Shown here piece by piece: positions 34,550 to 42,684 of a DNA stretch of 64,000 nucleotides. Position numbers and translations under genes: made by a program. The notes under the pieces are model-generated. The model was not told where the DNA came from and searched no databases. It was given only the letters and a program-made list of their open reading frames with translations. The stretch is taken from assembly GCA_050011155.1 (NCBI GenBank), contig JBEKJP010000017.1:12747-76746 (forward strand), given 5' to 3'. Position 1 is the stretch's first letter; each line of letters opens with the position of its first letter. This DNA is from Palsa-504 sp050011155 (GTDB taxonomy: Bacteria > Actinomycetota > Actinomycetes > Streptosporangiales > Streptosporangiaceae).

Positions 34550-35193
34550 GGATCCGAAGGGACTTGAGAAGCTGAACGTGCCACAGGAGCAGGGTAGGTG
34601 AAGCGGTCGCGGACGGCGACCACACCCTCCACGTGCCGCGCCTGGTCGGCGATGTTACGGCCGAGGATGACGCTGCCGGGTGTCCCGGCCAGCGTGACGA
34701 TGCCGTCCTTCACGGTCACCGTGAGGCGGTCCGGGTCGGTGAAGAACCCGTCCGCGATCACGTCCTGGGTGATCTCGCGGCGTATCTCCTCGTCCGGCCG
34801 GGTGAAGGCGCTCAGCAGGTCGGCGCGGGTCACGATGCCGATCAGCCGTCCCCGGTGATCGACCACCGGGAGCCGCCTGAGCTTGCGTGCGTACATCAGG
34901 CGGGCCGCGTGCCTGGCCGTCTCGTCCGGGGCGATGGTCGTCGGCGGCCAGCTCATCAGGTCGGCCGCGGTCAGCTGGGCCGGATCGGCGTGCTTGCGGT
35001 GCGGTCGGGCGGAAGTCAGGCGGGCCAGCAGATCCGACTCGGAGACCACGCCCACCACGACTCCCTCGCCGTCGACGACCGGAAACCCGCCGATGCGGTG
35101 CTCATGGAGCAGTGCGGCCAGGTCCGCATAGGACGCGTCGGGCCGGGCCGCTATCACCTCGGTGGTCATGACGTCCCTGACGTAGGCGTGCAT
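34540..35193 (-). CDS. CBS-domain pair protein with C-terminal BON domain
   Basis: A 217-residue paralogue of the protein at 8762. CBS motifs are YVRDVMTTEVIAARPDASYADL and AADLMSWPPTTIAPDETARHA with the inner RLPVVDHRGRLIGIVTRADLL. The BON-like domain has LTVTVKDGIVTLAGTPGSV and HVEGVVAVRDRF. The ATG at 35193 (MHAYVRDVM) is preferred over a more upstream Met because GGTGAT sits at the right distance and the paralogue starts at the same residue. Its stop codon lies inside the perfect DevR-type box of the downstream USP gene. Confidence 0.9.
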   Translation of the reverse strand: MHAYVRDVMTTEVIAARPDASYADLAALLHEHRIGGFPVVDGEGVVVGVVSESDLLARLTSARPHRKHADPAQLTAADLMSWPPTTIAPDETARHAARLMYARKLRRLPVVDHRGRLIGIVTRADLLSAFTRPDEEIRREITQDVIADGFFTDPDRLTVTVKDGIVTLAGTPGSVILGRNIADQARHVEGVVAVRDRFTYPAPVARSASQVPSDPGL

Positions 35194-35224
35194 CGTGATC
35201 ACCGCCCGGCCGGCGCGGCCGACG

Positions 35225-35238
35225 GGGACTTGGATCTC
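35225..35238. promoter_or_regulatory. DevR-box-like site before the CBS-BON gene
   Basis: GGGACTTGGATCTC has a full left half and a weak right half. It lies 32-45 bp before the CBS-BON start. Confidence 0.45.
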
Positions 35239-35304
35239 GCGTTCATGGCCTTAGCTTCGCCCAGCGCGGCTCGGGGCCGGCAGAGACGTACATCACCTCA
35301 TCGA

Positions 35305-35318
35305 GTGCCGAAGGTCCC
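35305..35318. promoter_or_regulatory. DevR half-site, CGAAGGTCCC type
   Basis: GTGCCGAAGGTCCC has an intact right half only. It lies between the CBS-BON gene and the permease, upstream of the tandem repeat. Confidence 0.4.
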
Positions 35319-35358
35319 ACACCAAAGACTCTGGCTGCGGGCCGCCTGCGGCGGTTGG

Positions 35359-35437
35359 CTTCAGGCATACCCAGCTTCAGGCATACCCAGCTTCAGGCAT
35401 ACCCAGCTTCAGGCATACCCAGCTTCAGGCATACCCA
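35359..35437 (+). repeat. Five tandem copies of a 16-bp repeat in a 5' leader
   Basis: The unit CTTCAGGCATACCCAG is repeated head to tail at 35359, 35375, 35391, 35407 and 35423. Four copies are perfect and the fifth lacks its last base. The array ends 4 nt before the AGAGGAGGA ribosome site of the permease gene at 35453, so it probably lies in the transcribed leader. It has no spacers and is not a CRISPR array. Confidence 0.95.
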
Positions 35438-35452
35438 TAAGAGGAGGACTAG

Positions 35453-37798
35453 ATGGCGGCCATCGGCATCCGGCTGGCGGAGCAGGGCCGGCCGGCTGGG
35501 CTGAAAAACGGCACCCGAGCCGTTCCCGCCCTGGCTCAGGCGGCCGACGTGCCCGACGGGTTCTGGTACGCGGTCAAGCGCCGGGTCCTCGGCCCGCCGC
35601 TGGTCACCGAGCAGCTGTCGAACCAGCGGCTGTCCCGGCCGCTGGCGCTGGGCGTGCTGTCCTGCGACGGCCTGTCCTCCGCGGCCTACGGCACCGAGGA
35701 GATCCTCTACGCGCTGCTGCCGTTCTTCGGGCTGGCTGCCTTCACGCTGATACTGCCGATGACGCTGCTGGTCCTGGCCGGTGTCGTGCTCGTCGTGCTG
35801 TCTTACCGTGAGGTGGTGTCCGTCTACACCCGGGCGGGCGGCTCCTACGTCGTGGCCAGGGAGAACTTCGGCCCGCGGGTCGCCCAGGTGGCGGCCGTCG
35901 CGCTGCTGATCGACTACGTGGTCACGGTGGCGGTGCAGACGGCCGCGGGCAGCGCGGCCATCGTGTCCGCGTTCCCGGCGCTGTCCAGGCTCCCGGTCAT
36001 CGGCCCCAAGATCCTGCTGGTCATCTCCGTGACCGCGATCGCCGCCATGTGCCTGGGAAACCTGCGCGGCATCCGGGAGGCCGGGCGTATCTTCGCCGCG
36101 CCCACCTACCTGTTCGCCGGCTCGGTGGTCCTCATGGTCATCGTCGGCGTGACCCGCGAGCTGACCAGCGGCCTGCCGCACGCTCATACCGGACCGGGTA
36201 CCGTCGCCATCGGCACGCACTCGGGGCTGATCGCCTTCGGCGCCTTCTACATCATGGCGCGGGCCTTCGCCAACGGCGGCTCGTCGCTGACCGGGATCGA
36301 GGCCGTCTCCAACGCGGTCAGCGCGCTGAAGCCGCCCGAGGACCGGCACGCGCGGCAGATCCTGGCCTGGCAGGGGTCGATCGTCGTGTTCCTGATCGCG
36401 GGCATCTCCTGGCTCGCGCACGTCACGCACGCCACCCCGTACACGGCCGGGTTCCCGACCGTGCTGGCCCAGGAGGCCCGGCTGGTCTTCGGGTCTACCC
36501 TGGCCGGGCAGGTCATGTTCTTCGGCTTGCAGGTCGCGACCGCCGCCATCTTGTTCACCGGGGGGAACACCAGCTTTACCGGCTTCCCGTTCCTGGCCAG
36601 CTTCGTGGCCGAGGACTCCTTCCTGCCCCGCTGGCTGACCCGGCGCGGCCACCGGCTGGGCTTCTCCAACGGCATCATCTTGCTGACCGTGCTTTCGCTA
36701 TCGCTGATGCTGGTGGCCGGGGCCACCGTCGACGCCCTCATCCCGTTCTACGCCATCGGCGTGTTCACCGGTTTTGCCATGGCCGGCTTCGGCATGGCCA
36801 GGTACCACCGGCGGACCCGGGAGCCGGGCTGGCGCCGCCGCCTGGCCGTCAACGTCACGGGCGGGGTCTACACGGCACTGGTCGTGGTGCTGTTCGCCGT
36901 GGTCAAGTTCACCGAGGGCGCCTGGCTCATCGTCATCATCTTCCCGGTCCTGGTGTACGCGCTGATCCGGCTCAACCGGCAGTACCGCAAGGAGGCGGCC
37001 ATCCTCGAGGATCTCGGCGACGAGCTGCAGCCGCATACTCCGAACTACTCACGGCGCGTTGTCCTGCTCCTGGTCGACAACTACGACCTGGCCACCATCG
37101 CCGCCATCAGGTACGCCAAGAGCCTGCACCCGTCCGTGCTGCGCGCGATCCACTTCAGCCTGGACAGCGCGCGGGCGGACAAGCTCCGCCAGCAATGGCT
37201 GGACGCCGGGATCAAGATCCCGCTGGACCTGGCCGACTGCCCCGACCGGCGGCTGGCGCACGCCGCCGCGCAGCTGGCGGCGGCCGAGGCCGCCCCGGCC
37301 GGGACCCACGTCACGGTCATCTTGCCGCGCCGCAGCTACTCCGCGCTGGCCGGGCGGCTGCTGCACGACCACACCGCCGACCGGATCGCCCGCCGGGTCA
37401 GCCGGGTCCACGGCGCGTCGGCCATGATCATCCCCTTTGACGTCCAGCACAAGGTCGATACCTTGCACGCCCGGCGGTCCGGCCAGGCCGCCGGCTTGCG
37501 GGACTACGCGCGGCCCGTCCCGCCTGACGGCACCGACTCGATCGGGTCACTACAGCCATCCGGCCGGGCCACGATCCAGGGGCGCCTGCACGCGGCCGAA
37601 GTCCGGCCGTCCAAGCACCACACCATGCTGGCCTGCGAGGTCGTCGACTCCACGGGCGACCTGACCGCCCTGTTCTACGGGCGCGCGCACATCGCCGGAA
37701 TGGAACCGGGACGCCGGATCCGGCTGCACGGCATGGTCGGCACCGGCGATGACGGGCGGCCGAACATGATCAACCCGAGCTATGAGCTACTGAAGTGA
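35453..37798 (+). CDS. APC-type permease with C-terminal cytoplasmic and OB-fold domains
   Basis: A 781-residue protein. Residues about 50-510 are an APC transporter (LGVLSCDGLSSAAYGTEEIL, SYREVVSVYTRAGGSYVVAREN, YIMARAFANGGSSLTGIEAVS), with about twelve membrane segments. Residues about 520-680 are a soluble alpha/beta region with VVLLLVDNYDLATIAAIRYAKSL and THVTVILPRRSYSALAGRLL, reminiscent of a USP fold. Residues about 695-781 are an OB-fold (ATIQGRLHAAEVRPSKHHT, ACEVVDSTGDLTALFYGR, RIRLHGMVG). Rv2690c is a comparable permease, with a separate OB-fold protein (Rv2694c) nearby in its genome. Here the two are fused. The ATG has a strong GAGGAGG site. Confidence 0.88.
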   Translation: MAAIGIRLAEQGRPAGLKNGTRAVPALAQAADVPDGFWYAVKRRVLGPPLVTEQLSNQRLSRPLALGVLSCDGLSSAAYGTEEILYALLPFFGLAAFTLILPMTLLVLAGVVLVVLSYREVVSVYTRAGGSYVVARENFGPRVAQVAAVALLIDYVVTVAVQTAAGSAAIVSAFPALSRLPVIGPKILLVISVTAIAAMCLGNLRGIREAGRIFAAPTYLFAGSVVLMVIVGVTRELTSGLPHAHTGPGTVAIGTHSGLIAFGAFYIMARAFANGGSSLTGIEAVSNAVSALKPPEDRHARQILAWQGSIVVFLIAGISWLAHVTHATPYTAGFPTVLAQEARLVFGSTLAGQVMFFGLQVATAAILFTGGNTSFTGFPFLASFVAEDSFLPRWLTRRGHRLGFSNGIILLTVLSLSLMLVAGATVDALIPFYAIGVFTGFAMAGFGMARYHRRTREPGWRRRLAVNVTGGVYTALVVVLFAVVKFTEGAWLIVIIFPVLVYALIRLNRQYRKEAAILEDLGDELQPHTPNYSRRVVLLLVDNYDLATIAAIRYAKSLHPSVLRAIHFSLDSARADKLRQQWLDAGIKIPLDLADCPDRRLAHAAAQLAAAEAAPAGTHVTVILPRRSYSALAGRLLHDHTADRIARRVSRVHGASAMIIPFDVQHKVDTLHARRSGQAAGLRDYARPVPPDGTDSIGSLQPSGRATIQGRLHAAEVRPSKHHTMLACEVVDSTGDLTALFYGRAHIAGMEPGRRIRLHGMVGTGDDGRPNMINPSYELLK

Positions 37799-37873
37799 GC
37801 AGCCAGGGTGCCTAGCGCGCGGCCTCGCCGCCCGGTAGCCTGACGACGTATCTCCCTCGGAGAGGACTCGTTG

Positions 37874-39601
37874 GTGGAACCGGGTGCGGAGCATCACCCC
37901 GACCTGCTGCCGCACCTGCAGCTTGACGAGCTCCTGTCCGAGTTGCAGGTTAGGCTGCAGGTCGTCCTGGGGACCAGGGACCGGATGCGCGGCCTGCTCG
38001 AGGCGGTCGTTGCCATCGGCGCCGGCCTGGACCTGGAATCCACGCTGCGGCGGCTCGTCGAGACCGCGGTCGGGCTGGTGGACGCGACCTACGGCGCGCT
38101 CGGCGTCATCGGCGAGGGCAAGCGACTGGCCGAGTTCATCCCGGTCGGCCTGAACCAGGACGAGATCGTCCGGATCCACCACTGGCCCGAGGGCCGTGGC
38201 CTGCTCGGCCTGCTGATCGACGACCCTCGTCCGCTGCGCCTGGCGGACATCAGCCAGCACCCGGATTCCTCCGGTTTCCCCGACGGGCATCCGCCGATGC
38301 GCAGCTTCCTCGGCGTGCCGGTGCGGGTCCGCGACGAGGTGTTCGGCAACCTGTACCTCACCGACAAGCGCGGCGGCGGCGAGTTCACCGAGGACGACGA
38401 GGCCGTGCTGATCGCCCTGGGCTCGGCGGCCGGCGTGGCGGTGGACAACGCCCGGCTGTACGAGGCGGCCCGCCGCCAGCAGCGCTGGATCCAGGCCAGC
38501 GCCGAGGTCACCACCCAGCTGCTGTCCGGTGCCGAGCCCGGTGAGGTGCTCGCGGGCATCACCAAGCAGGCCAGGCTCCTATCCGGCGCCGATCTCGCGC
38601 TGCTCGCCCTGCCCACAGAAGACGGGCGGGTGCTCACGGTCAGCTACGCCGACGGCGAGGGCGCCGAGGCCGCCCGCGGCCTGCCGCTGCCGTCCGGCCA
38701 GTCCCTGTCCGGCCGGGTCCAGGCCACCGGAGAGCCGCTGGTATCGGATGACTTCGCTCGCGACGAGCGCGCGGCGAAGGCCGCGCGCGTGGCGATGGGC
38801 CAGATCGGTCCCGCGATCGTGTTCCCGCTCGGCGCCCCGGGCAACGTCCGCGGCGTGCTCACCATCGGCCGCCGCCACGGCGCGCTGCCGTTCCCCCAGT
38901 CCCAGGCGGACGTGGTGGCCTCGTTCGCCGCCCAGGCCGGCGTCGCACTCGAACTCGCGGCCAGCCGCTCCGAGGCCGAACGGCTGTCGCTGTACGAGGA
39001 CCGTGACCGGATCGCGCATGACTTGCACGACCTGGTCATCCAGCGGCTGTACGCCACCGGCATGTCGCTGGAGGGCACCATGCCGATGATCACCAAGCCG
39101 GAGGTGGCCAGCCGGATCACCCACGCGGTCGATGCCATGGACGAGACCATCAAGGACATCCGCGCCACCATCTTCGCGCTGCAGGCCCGGGATATGCCGG
39201 CCGGGCGGGACCTGCGCGGGGACGTCGTCGGCCTGGTCGACGAGATGACGGACATGCTCGGTTTCGCGCCGTCGCTGCGGCTGGGCGCCGGCCTCGGCGC
39301 TGGCATCAGCCCTCAGGTGGCCGAGCAGGCGCTCGCCGCGCTGCGCGAGGCGCTGTCCAACGCGGCCCGGCACGCGCAGGCCAGCCGGGTGGATGTCATC
39401 GTGGACGTGAGTCCCGACGAGATGCTGAGCGTGCAGGTCACCGACGACGGTATCGGCATCCCGGCCGACGGCAGGCGCAGCGGGCTGCGCAACCTGGCCA
39501 GCCGGGCCGACAAGCTCGGCGGCGAGCTGAGGTTCGAGCCCGCCGATCCGGGTGCCTCCCCGCCTGGCACCAGGCTGGAGTGGCGGGTACCGCGCGGGTG
39601 A
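37874..39601 (+). CDS. devS: GAF-domain sensor histidine kinase, DevS/DosT type
   Basis: A 575-residue cytoplasmic kinase. GAF-A spans about residues 60-200 and keeps PDGHPPMRSFLGVPVRVRDEVFGNLYLTDK. In mycobacterial DevS this stretch carries the proximal heme His149 and the distal-pocket Tyr171, so heme binding is likely. GAF-B spans about residues 225-370. The HisKA_3 box DRIAHDLHDLVIQRLYATGMSL holds the phospho-His, and a HATPase_c domain ends with VTDDGIGIPADG and SGLRNLASRADKLGG. It should sense O2, NO or CO and phosphorylate DevR at 41209. GTG 37874 is used. TTG 37871 is equally possible. GGAGAGG precedes both. Confidence 0.93.
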   Translation: MEPGAEHHPDLLPHLQLDELLSELQVRLQVVLGTRDRMRGLLEAVVAIGAGLDLESTLRRLVETAVGLVDATYGALGVIGEGKRLAEFIPVGLNQDEIVRIHHWPEGRGLLGLLIDDPRPLRLADISQHPDSSGFPDGHPPMRSFLGVPVRVRDEVFGNLYLTDKRGGGEFTEDDEAVLIALGSAAGVAVDNARLYEAARRQQRWIQASAEVTTQLLSGAEPGEVLAGITKQARLLSGADLALLALPTEDGRVLTVSYADGEGAEAARGLPLPSGQSLSGRVQATGEPLVSDDFARDERAAKAARVAMGQIGPAIVFPLGAPGNVRGVLTIGRRHGALPFPQSQADVVASFAAQAGVALELAASRSEAERLSLYEDRDRIAHDLHDLVIQRLYATGMSLEGTMPMITKPEVASRITHAVDAMDETIKDIRATIFALQARDMPAGRDLRGDVVGLVDEMTDMLGFAPSLRLGAGLGAGISPQVAEQALAALREALSNAARHAQASRVDVIVDVSPDEMLSVQVTDDGIGIPADGRRSGLRNLASRADKLGGELRFEPADPGASPPGTRLEWRVPRG

Positions 39602-39607
39602 GGACCG

Positions 39608-40609
39608 CTAGGGAGCGGCCGGGAACAGGACGTCGCCGGGATCACGGCGCACGCTGACCGCCACCTGGGCGACCAGCCCGATCCGGAGCACGAGGTGCGG
39701 GTAGGCATCGTCGCTCAGCTGGGTCCTGATGAACTCGCGCAGCACGGGCAGTTCCGCCGGCTGGCTGTGCAGCGCTACCGCCGCCCCGCAGACCCCGGCG
39801 GTGAGCAGGATCCGCTGCAGGGCCTGGCCAGCGTGTACCCAGTCCGCCGGGCGGTCGGCGGCCGTCGTGAGCAGGCCGACCACGCCGGCGGCCCGGTGTG
39901 ACATGGCCAGGCTGAGCGGTGGCAGGCCCCAGCCGTGCCCGCGGGCGAAATCTCGTCCGGGGAAATCCGGCTCGGTGTGCTCGGCCCGCGCCGGGTAGGA
40001 GGTGGCGGGCACCCCGTCGCCGCTGGCGCTGCCCGGTGCGGGCGTCCACCTGGTGAGCTCGTGGAGCCGGTCGCCGTCGCGGCGGAGCTGGTGCTCGGCG
40101 GCTTGGACGACGGCGGCGAGGGCGGCCCGGTGCCCGTCGTCCGCCACGATGCGCAGCGCCGCCCCTTCCCGCGCCGCGCCCGCGCGCAGCGCCGCGAGCG
40201 TGTCGGGGGGCAGCGGCTCCGGGTCGAACGCGCCGCGGTGGGTCCGCCGGGTGAGCAGCTGGCCGGACAGCCGCCGCTCGAACTCGTCGGCGGCGGCGCG
40301 CTCCCGCCACGACACCTGGGCCACCAGCGCCGGCTGACCCGGATCGGGCAGCACGCTGGTTTCCGGGACGTAACCGAGGGATCTGAGCGCCAGCCGGACG
40401 CTGAACAGCGCGGCGCCGCAGCTGATCATCATCTCGCGGCCGTCCGGGTCGGCCGCGGCCAGCCGTCGGCCGGTGTCGGCGTACAGGCCGAGCTGGGGTC
40501 CGTCCTCGGCGGTGAAGCGCCATGGCTGGGTGTTGTGCACCGAGGGTGCCCATATCGCCCTGGCCACCACGTAGCGGGTGATCTCTGCCGTGGTCATCGG
40601 TTCGCTCAT
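39608..40609 (-). CDS. Acg-type nitroreductase-fold protein
   Basis: A 333-residue protein of the Acg (Rv2032) family. Motifs are VARAIWAPSVHNTQPWRF, GREMMISCGAALFSVRLALRSLGY, RRTHRGAFDPEPLP and HAGQALQRILLTAGVCGAAVALHSQP. In M. tuberculosis Acg is DosR-regulated and buries FMN beneath a lid, so it is thought to store flavin rather than reduce nitro compounds. It converges on devS with 6 nt between stops. A half-conserved DevR-type site lies 36-49 bp upstream. Confidence 0.9.
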   Translation of the reverse strand: MSEPMTTAEITRYVVARAIWAPSVHNTQPWRFTAEDGPQLGLYADTGRRLAAADPDGREMMISCGAALFSVRLALRSLGYVPETSVLPDPGQPALVAQVSWRERAAADEFERRLSGQLLTRRTHRGAFDPEPLPPDTLAALRAGAAREGAALRIVADDGHRAALAAVVQAAEHQLRRDGDRLHELTRWTPAPGSASGDGVPATSYPARAEHTEPDFPGRDFARGHGWGLPPLSLAMSHRAAGVVGLLTTAADRPADWVHAGQALQRILLTAGVCGAAVALHSQPAELPVLREFIRTQLSDDAYPHLVLRIGLVAQVAVSVRRDPGDVLFPAAP

Positions 40610-40644
40610 GGTTCCAGCTCACTCCGGTGCGCCATACCGGGGCA

Positions 40645-40658
40645 GTTACGAAGGTCCC
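40645..40658. promoter_or_regulatory. DevR-box-like site before the Acg gene
   Basis: GTTACGAAGGTCCC shares CGAAGGTCCC with other sites here and keeps AC at positions 4-5. It lies 36-49 bp before the Acg start. A second weak match, CGGACCTTCGGCCG, lies at 40667-40680. Confidence 0.5.
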
Positions 40659-40718
40659 GTCGCGGCCGGACCTTCGGCCGCCGGTACTAGGCCAGGAAGC
40701 CGAGCGCGCGCCAGGCCA

Positions 40719-41171
40719 TCAGGCCGCCCCGCCGACCTCGAAGGCCTGGTGGCCGACACCAAGCCAGCGGCCGTTCAGCAGCTGCGGTGTGATCCGGATG
40801 AAATGCTCCCGGTCGCCGGGGACCCAGGAATCGAGGCCGATCCGCTGCAGCTGGGCAATGTCCGCGGCGTCGGTCACCGCCCGGGAGGGGCCGATGGCGG
40901 TGACGCTCCAGCCGGAACGGTGCTCCATGTCCACGACGTCGGCCTCGAACGCGACGATCGTCCCGCGGGTCGCGGCGGCGAGCTTGCCGCCGCGGTCGGT
41001 CCTGATGATGATGTCGCCGCCGTCGAACGCGAAGTTGACCAGCTCCACGGCGGGCAGCGCCTGGCGGGTGTAGATGATCCGCCCGATGGGCACCGTGGCC
41101 AGCAGCCTGAGGCTGTCATCACTGGTCAGTTGGCGCAGAGCCGAGCCGTCGGAGTACATGGCGCTCAGCAT
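40719..41171 (-). CDS. Pyridoxamine 5'-phosphate oxidase-fold protein, Rv3129-like
   Basis: A 150-residue split-barrel flavin-binding-type protein. Its core is LLATVPIGRIIYTRQALPAVELVNFAFDGGDIIIRTDRGGKLAAATRGTIVAFEAD, then HRSGWSVTAIGPSRAVTD and FIRITPQLLNGRWL. Rv3129 of the DosR regulon has this build. The cofactor could be FMN, F420 or heme, and the sequence alone does not decide. The ATG at 41171 or the ATG at 41159 may be the start. It lies downstream of devR on the same strand with a 38-bp gap that holds a DevR-type site. Confidence 0.85.
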   Translation of the reverse strand: MLSAMYSDGSALRQLTSDDSLRLLATVPIGRIIYTRQALPAVELVNFAFDGGDIIIRTDRGGKLAAATRGTIVAFEADVVDMEHRSGWSVTAIGPSRAVTDAADIAQLQRIGLDSWVPGDREHFIRITPQLLNGRWLGVGHQAFEVGGAA

Positions 41172-41195
41172 GCCCGGTCGGTAGCGGGACGTGTA

Positions 41196-41209
41196 GGGAA
41201 GAAGGTCCC
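41196..41209. promoter_or_regulatory. DevR-box-like site between devR and the PPOX gene
   Basis: GGGAAGAAGGTCCC sits within a wider inverted repeat, TAGGGA...TCCCTA, and lies 25-38 bp before the PPOX start. It abuts the devR stop codon. Confidence 0.6.
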
Positions 41210-41928
41210 TACTCGCCGGGACCGTAGTGAGGTTCGTGGCCGGCGTCGTGGTGGTCGCCGAAGGCGCGGACCGCGTAGGCGGCGGCCTGGGTCCGGCGCT
41301 CCATGCCGAGCTTGGCGAACAGCGCGGACACGTAGTTCTTCACGGTCTTCTCGGCCAGGAACATCTGCTCGCCGATCTGCCGGTTGGTCAGTCCTTCCCC
41401 GATCAGCTCCAGGATCTTGCGCTCCTGGTTGCTCAGCCCGGCCAGCGGGTCGCGCTTGGCCGACTGGTCGCGCAGCCGGGCCATCAGCTGGCTGGCCGCC
41501 CGCGGGTCCAGCATCGACTGGCCCGACGCCACCGTGCGCACCGCGCCGACCAGGTCGGTGCCGCGGATCTGCTTGAGCACGTAACCGGCCGCGCCGGCCA
41601 TGATCGCGTCGAACAGCGCCTCGTCGTCGCCGAACGAGGTCAGCATCAGGCAGGCCACCTCGGGCATCCGCGACCTGATCTCCCGGCACACCGAGACCCC
41701 GTCGCCGTCCGGCAGTCGCACGTCGAGGACGGCCACGTCCGGCTTCAGCGCCGGGATGCGGGCCAGTGCCGAGGACGCGGTGCCGGCCTCGCCGACCACA
41801 GTGATGTCCGGCTCGGCTTCCAGCAGGTCGCGGACGCCCCGGCGGACGATCTCGTGGTCGTCCATGAGGAACACCGTGATCGGCGACCTGGTCTCGTCCG
41901 TCCCTGCGCCGCTCACCGGACTAGTCAC
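41209..41928 (-). CDS. devR: NarL-family response regulator, DevR/DosR type
   Basis: A 239-residue regulator. The receiver domain has the acidic pair FLMDDHEIVRRG, the phospho-acceptor Asp69 in VAVLDVRLPDG, Thr97 and Lys119 (YVLKQIRG). The LuxR-type HTH reads GLTNRQIGEQMFLAEKTVKNYV, then FAKLGMERRTQAA. The EKTVKNYVS helix holds the Lys and Asn residues that contact GGGAC bases in M. tuberculosis DevR, so the same operator type is expected. An about 15-residue N-terminal extension precedes the receiver. The GTG at 41928 follows CAGGAG. It is separated from devS by acg and the PPOX gene. Confidence 0.95.
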   Translation of the reverse strand: MTSPVSGAGTDETRSPITVFLMDDHEIVRRGVRDLLEAEPDITVVGEAGTASSALARIPALKPDVAVLDVRLPDGDGVSVCREIRSRMPEVACLMLTSFGDDEALFDAIMAGAAGYVLKQIRGTDLVGAVRTVASGQSMLDPRAASQLMARLRDQSAKRDPLAGLSNQERKILELIGEGLTNRQIGEQMFLAEKTVKNYVSALFAKLGMERRTQAAAYAVRAFGDHHDAGHEPHYGPGE

Positions 41929-41948
41929 GGTAACTCCTGATATTCGTG

Positions 41949-41967
41949 AAGGGCTCTGTAGGCCCTT
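41949..41967. promoter_or_regulatory. Inverted repeat AAGGGC-N7-GCCCTT in the devR leader
   Basis: Two perfect 6-bp arms flank a 7-nt loop, 21 bp before the devR start. It could be an RNA hairpin or a protein site. The half-site spacing differs by one base from the DevR-type boxes, so it is not counted among them. Confidence 0.3.
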
Positions 41968-42007
41968 GTGTCATCTCAACTCTAGGCATTATGTCCACCC
42001 CAGGCTA

Positions 42008-42021
42008 AGGACCTAGGTCCC
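42008..42021. promoter_or_regulatory. DevR-box-like site between devR and the USP gene
   Basis: AGGACCTAGGTCCC is palindromic over GGACCTAGGTCC. It lies 80 bp before the devR start and 98 bp before the USP start, so both could respond to it, including devR autoregulation. Confidence 0.65.
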
Positions 42022-42118
42022 TGGCGCCCAGCCCGGACGGCCCTTATCGGGCCGGTCCCGCGTGCCTAGCGTCGGTAGCGGAGGGGCCGAGAGAGTCCCT
42101 GAAGCAGAGGAGAAGGAA

Positions 42119-42571
42119 ATGTCGGGAATCATCGTGGGCGTGGACGGTTCCGGCCATTCCCAGCGCGCCCTGGAGCTTGCCATGCGCGAAGCGGCCATCC
42201 GTCAGGTGTCGCTCACCGTGCTCACGGTGAGCGAGGCCATCAGGGGTTACTACAGCGGTATGGCCATTTACCCGGATGACGCGGTCCGGACCGAAGAAGC
42301 CCGTCAGCTGGCTCAGACCGAGACCGACAAGGTGCTGGCCGGGCTGGACGAGCCCCGCCCCGCCTCCGTTACGGTCAAGGCGGTCCACGGCTTCGTCGTC
42401 GAAGAGATCATCAGCGCCGGCTGGGACGCCGACATGATCGTCGTGGGTTCGCGTGGCGCGGGCGGTTTCACCCGGCTGATGATGGGCTCGGTGGCCAGCC
42501 AGGTCGCCCAGCACGCCCACTGCCCGGTCCTCATCGTCCCCCCGGAGAACCGGAGTGAGCAGCACAGCTAA
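42119..42571 (+). CDS. Universal stress protein, single domain with intact ATP loop
   Basis: A 150-residue USP. It begins GIIVGVDGSGHSQRALELAMREAA and ends MIVVGSRGAGGFTRLMMGSVASQVAQHAHCPVLIVPP, with a complete G-2X-G-9X-GS nucleotide loop, so ATP binding is likely. GAGGAGAAGGA precedes the ATG at 42119. It is divergent from devR, and the shared gap holds a DevR-type box. A strong hairpin lies after its stop. Confidence 0.93.
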   Translation: MSGIIVGVDGSGHSQRALELAMREAAIRQVSLTVLTVSEAIRGYYSGMAIYPDDAVRTEEARQLAQTETDKVLAGLDEPRPASVTVKAVHGFVVEEIISAGWDADMIVVGSRGAGGFTRLMMGSVASQVAQHAHCPVLIVPPENRSEQHS

Positions 42572-42592
42572 CTCCAGTCACAGTCATCACGC

Positions 42593-42619
42593 GGGGCGGC
42601 CCTCCCCGAGAGCCGCCCC
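42593..42619. terminator. Terminator-like hairpin after the USP gene
   Basis: GGGGCGGC (42593-42600) pairs perfectly with GCCGCCCC (42612-42619) across an 11-nt loop, between the stops of the USP gene and the opposing acuC-like gene. There is only a short CTTAT after it. Confidence 0.65.
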
Positions 42620-42684
42620 CTTATCGCGCCTGCCCCTAGGCCGGCAGCGCCGCCGCACCCGCCGCACGCCGCGGGCACAGCGGC

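Noticed and set aside
35359..35437. CRISPR array
   Set aside because: The units are contiguous with no spacers, and there are no cas genes.
34633..35811. Plus-strand frame running through the tandem repeat into the permease
   Set aside because: It is antisense to the CBS-BON gene and then out of frame with the permease; the repeated peptide is only a by-product of the DNA repeat.
37871..39601. Carbamate kinase or acetate kinase hidden among the energy genes
   Set aside because: I looked for their motifs in all plausible frames near arc and pta genes and found none.
41949..41967. A further DevR box in the devR leader
   Set aside because: The half-sites are 15 bp overall rather than 14 and read GGGCT/GGCCC; listed only as an inverted repeat.
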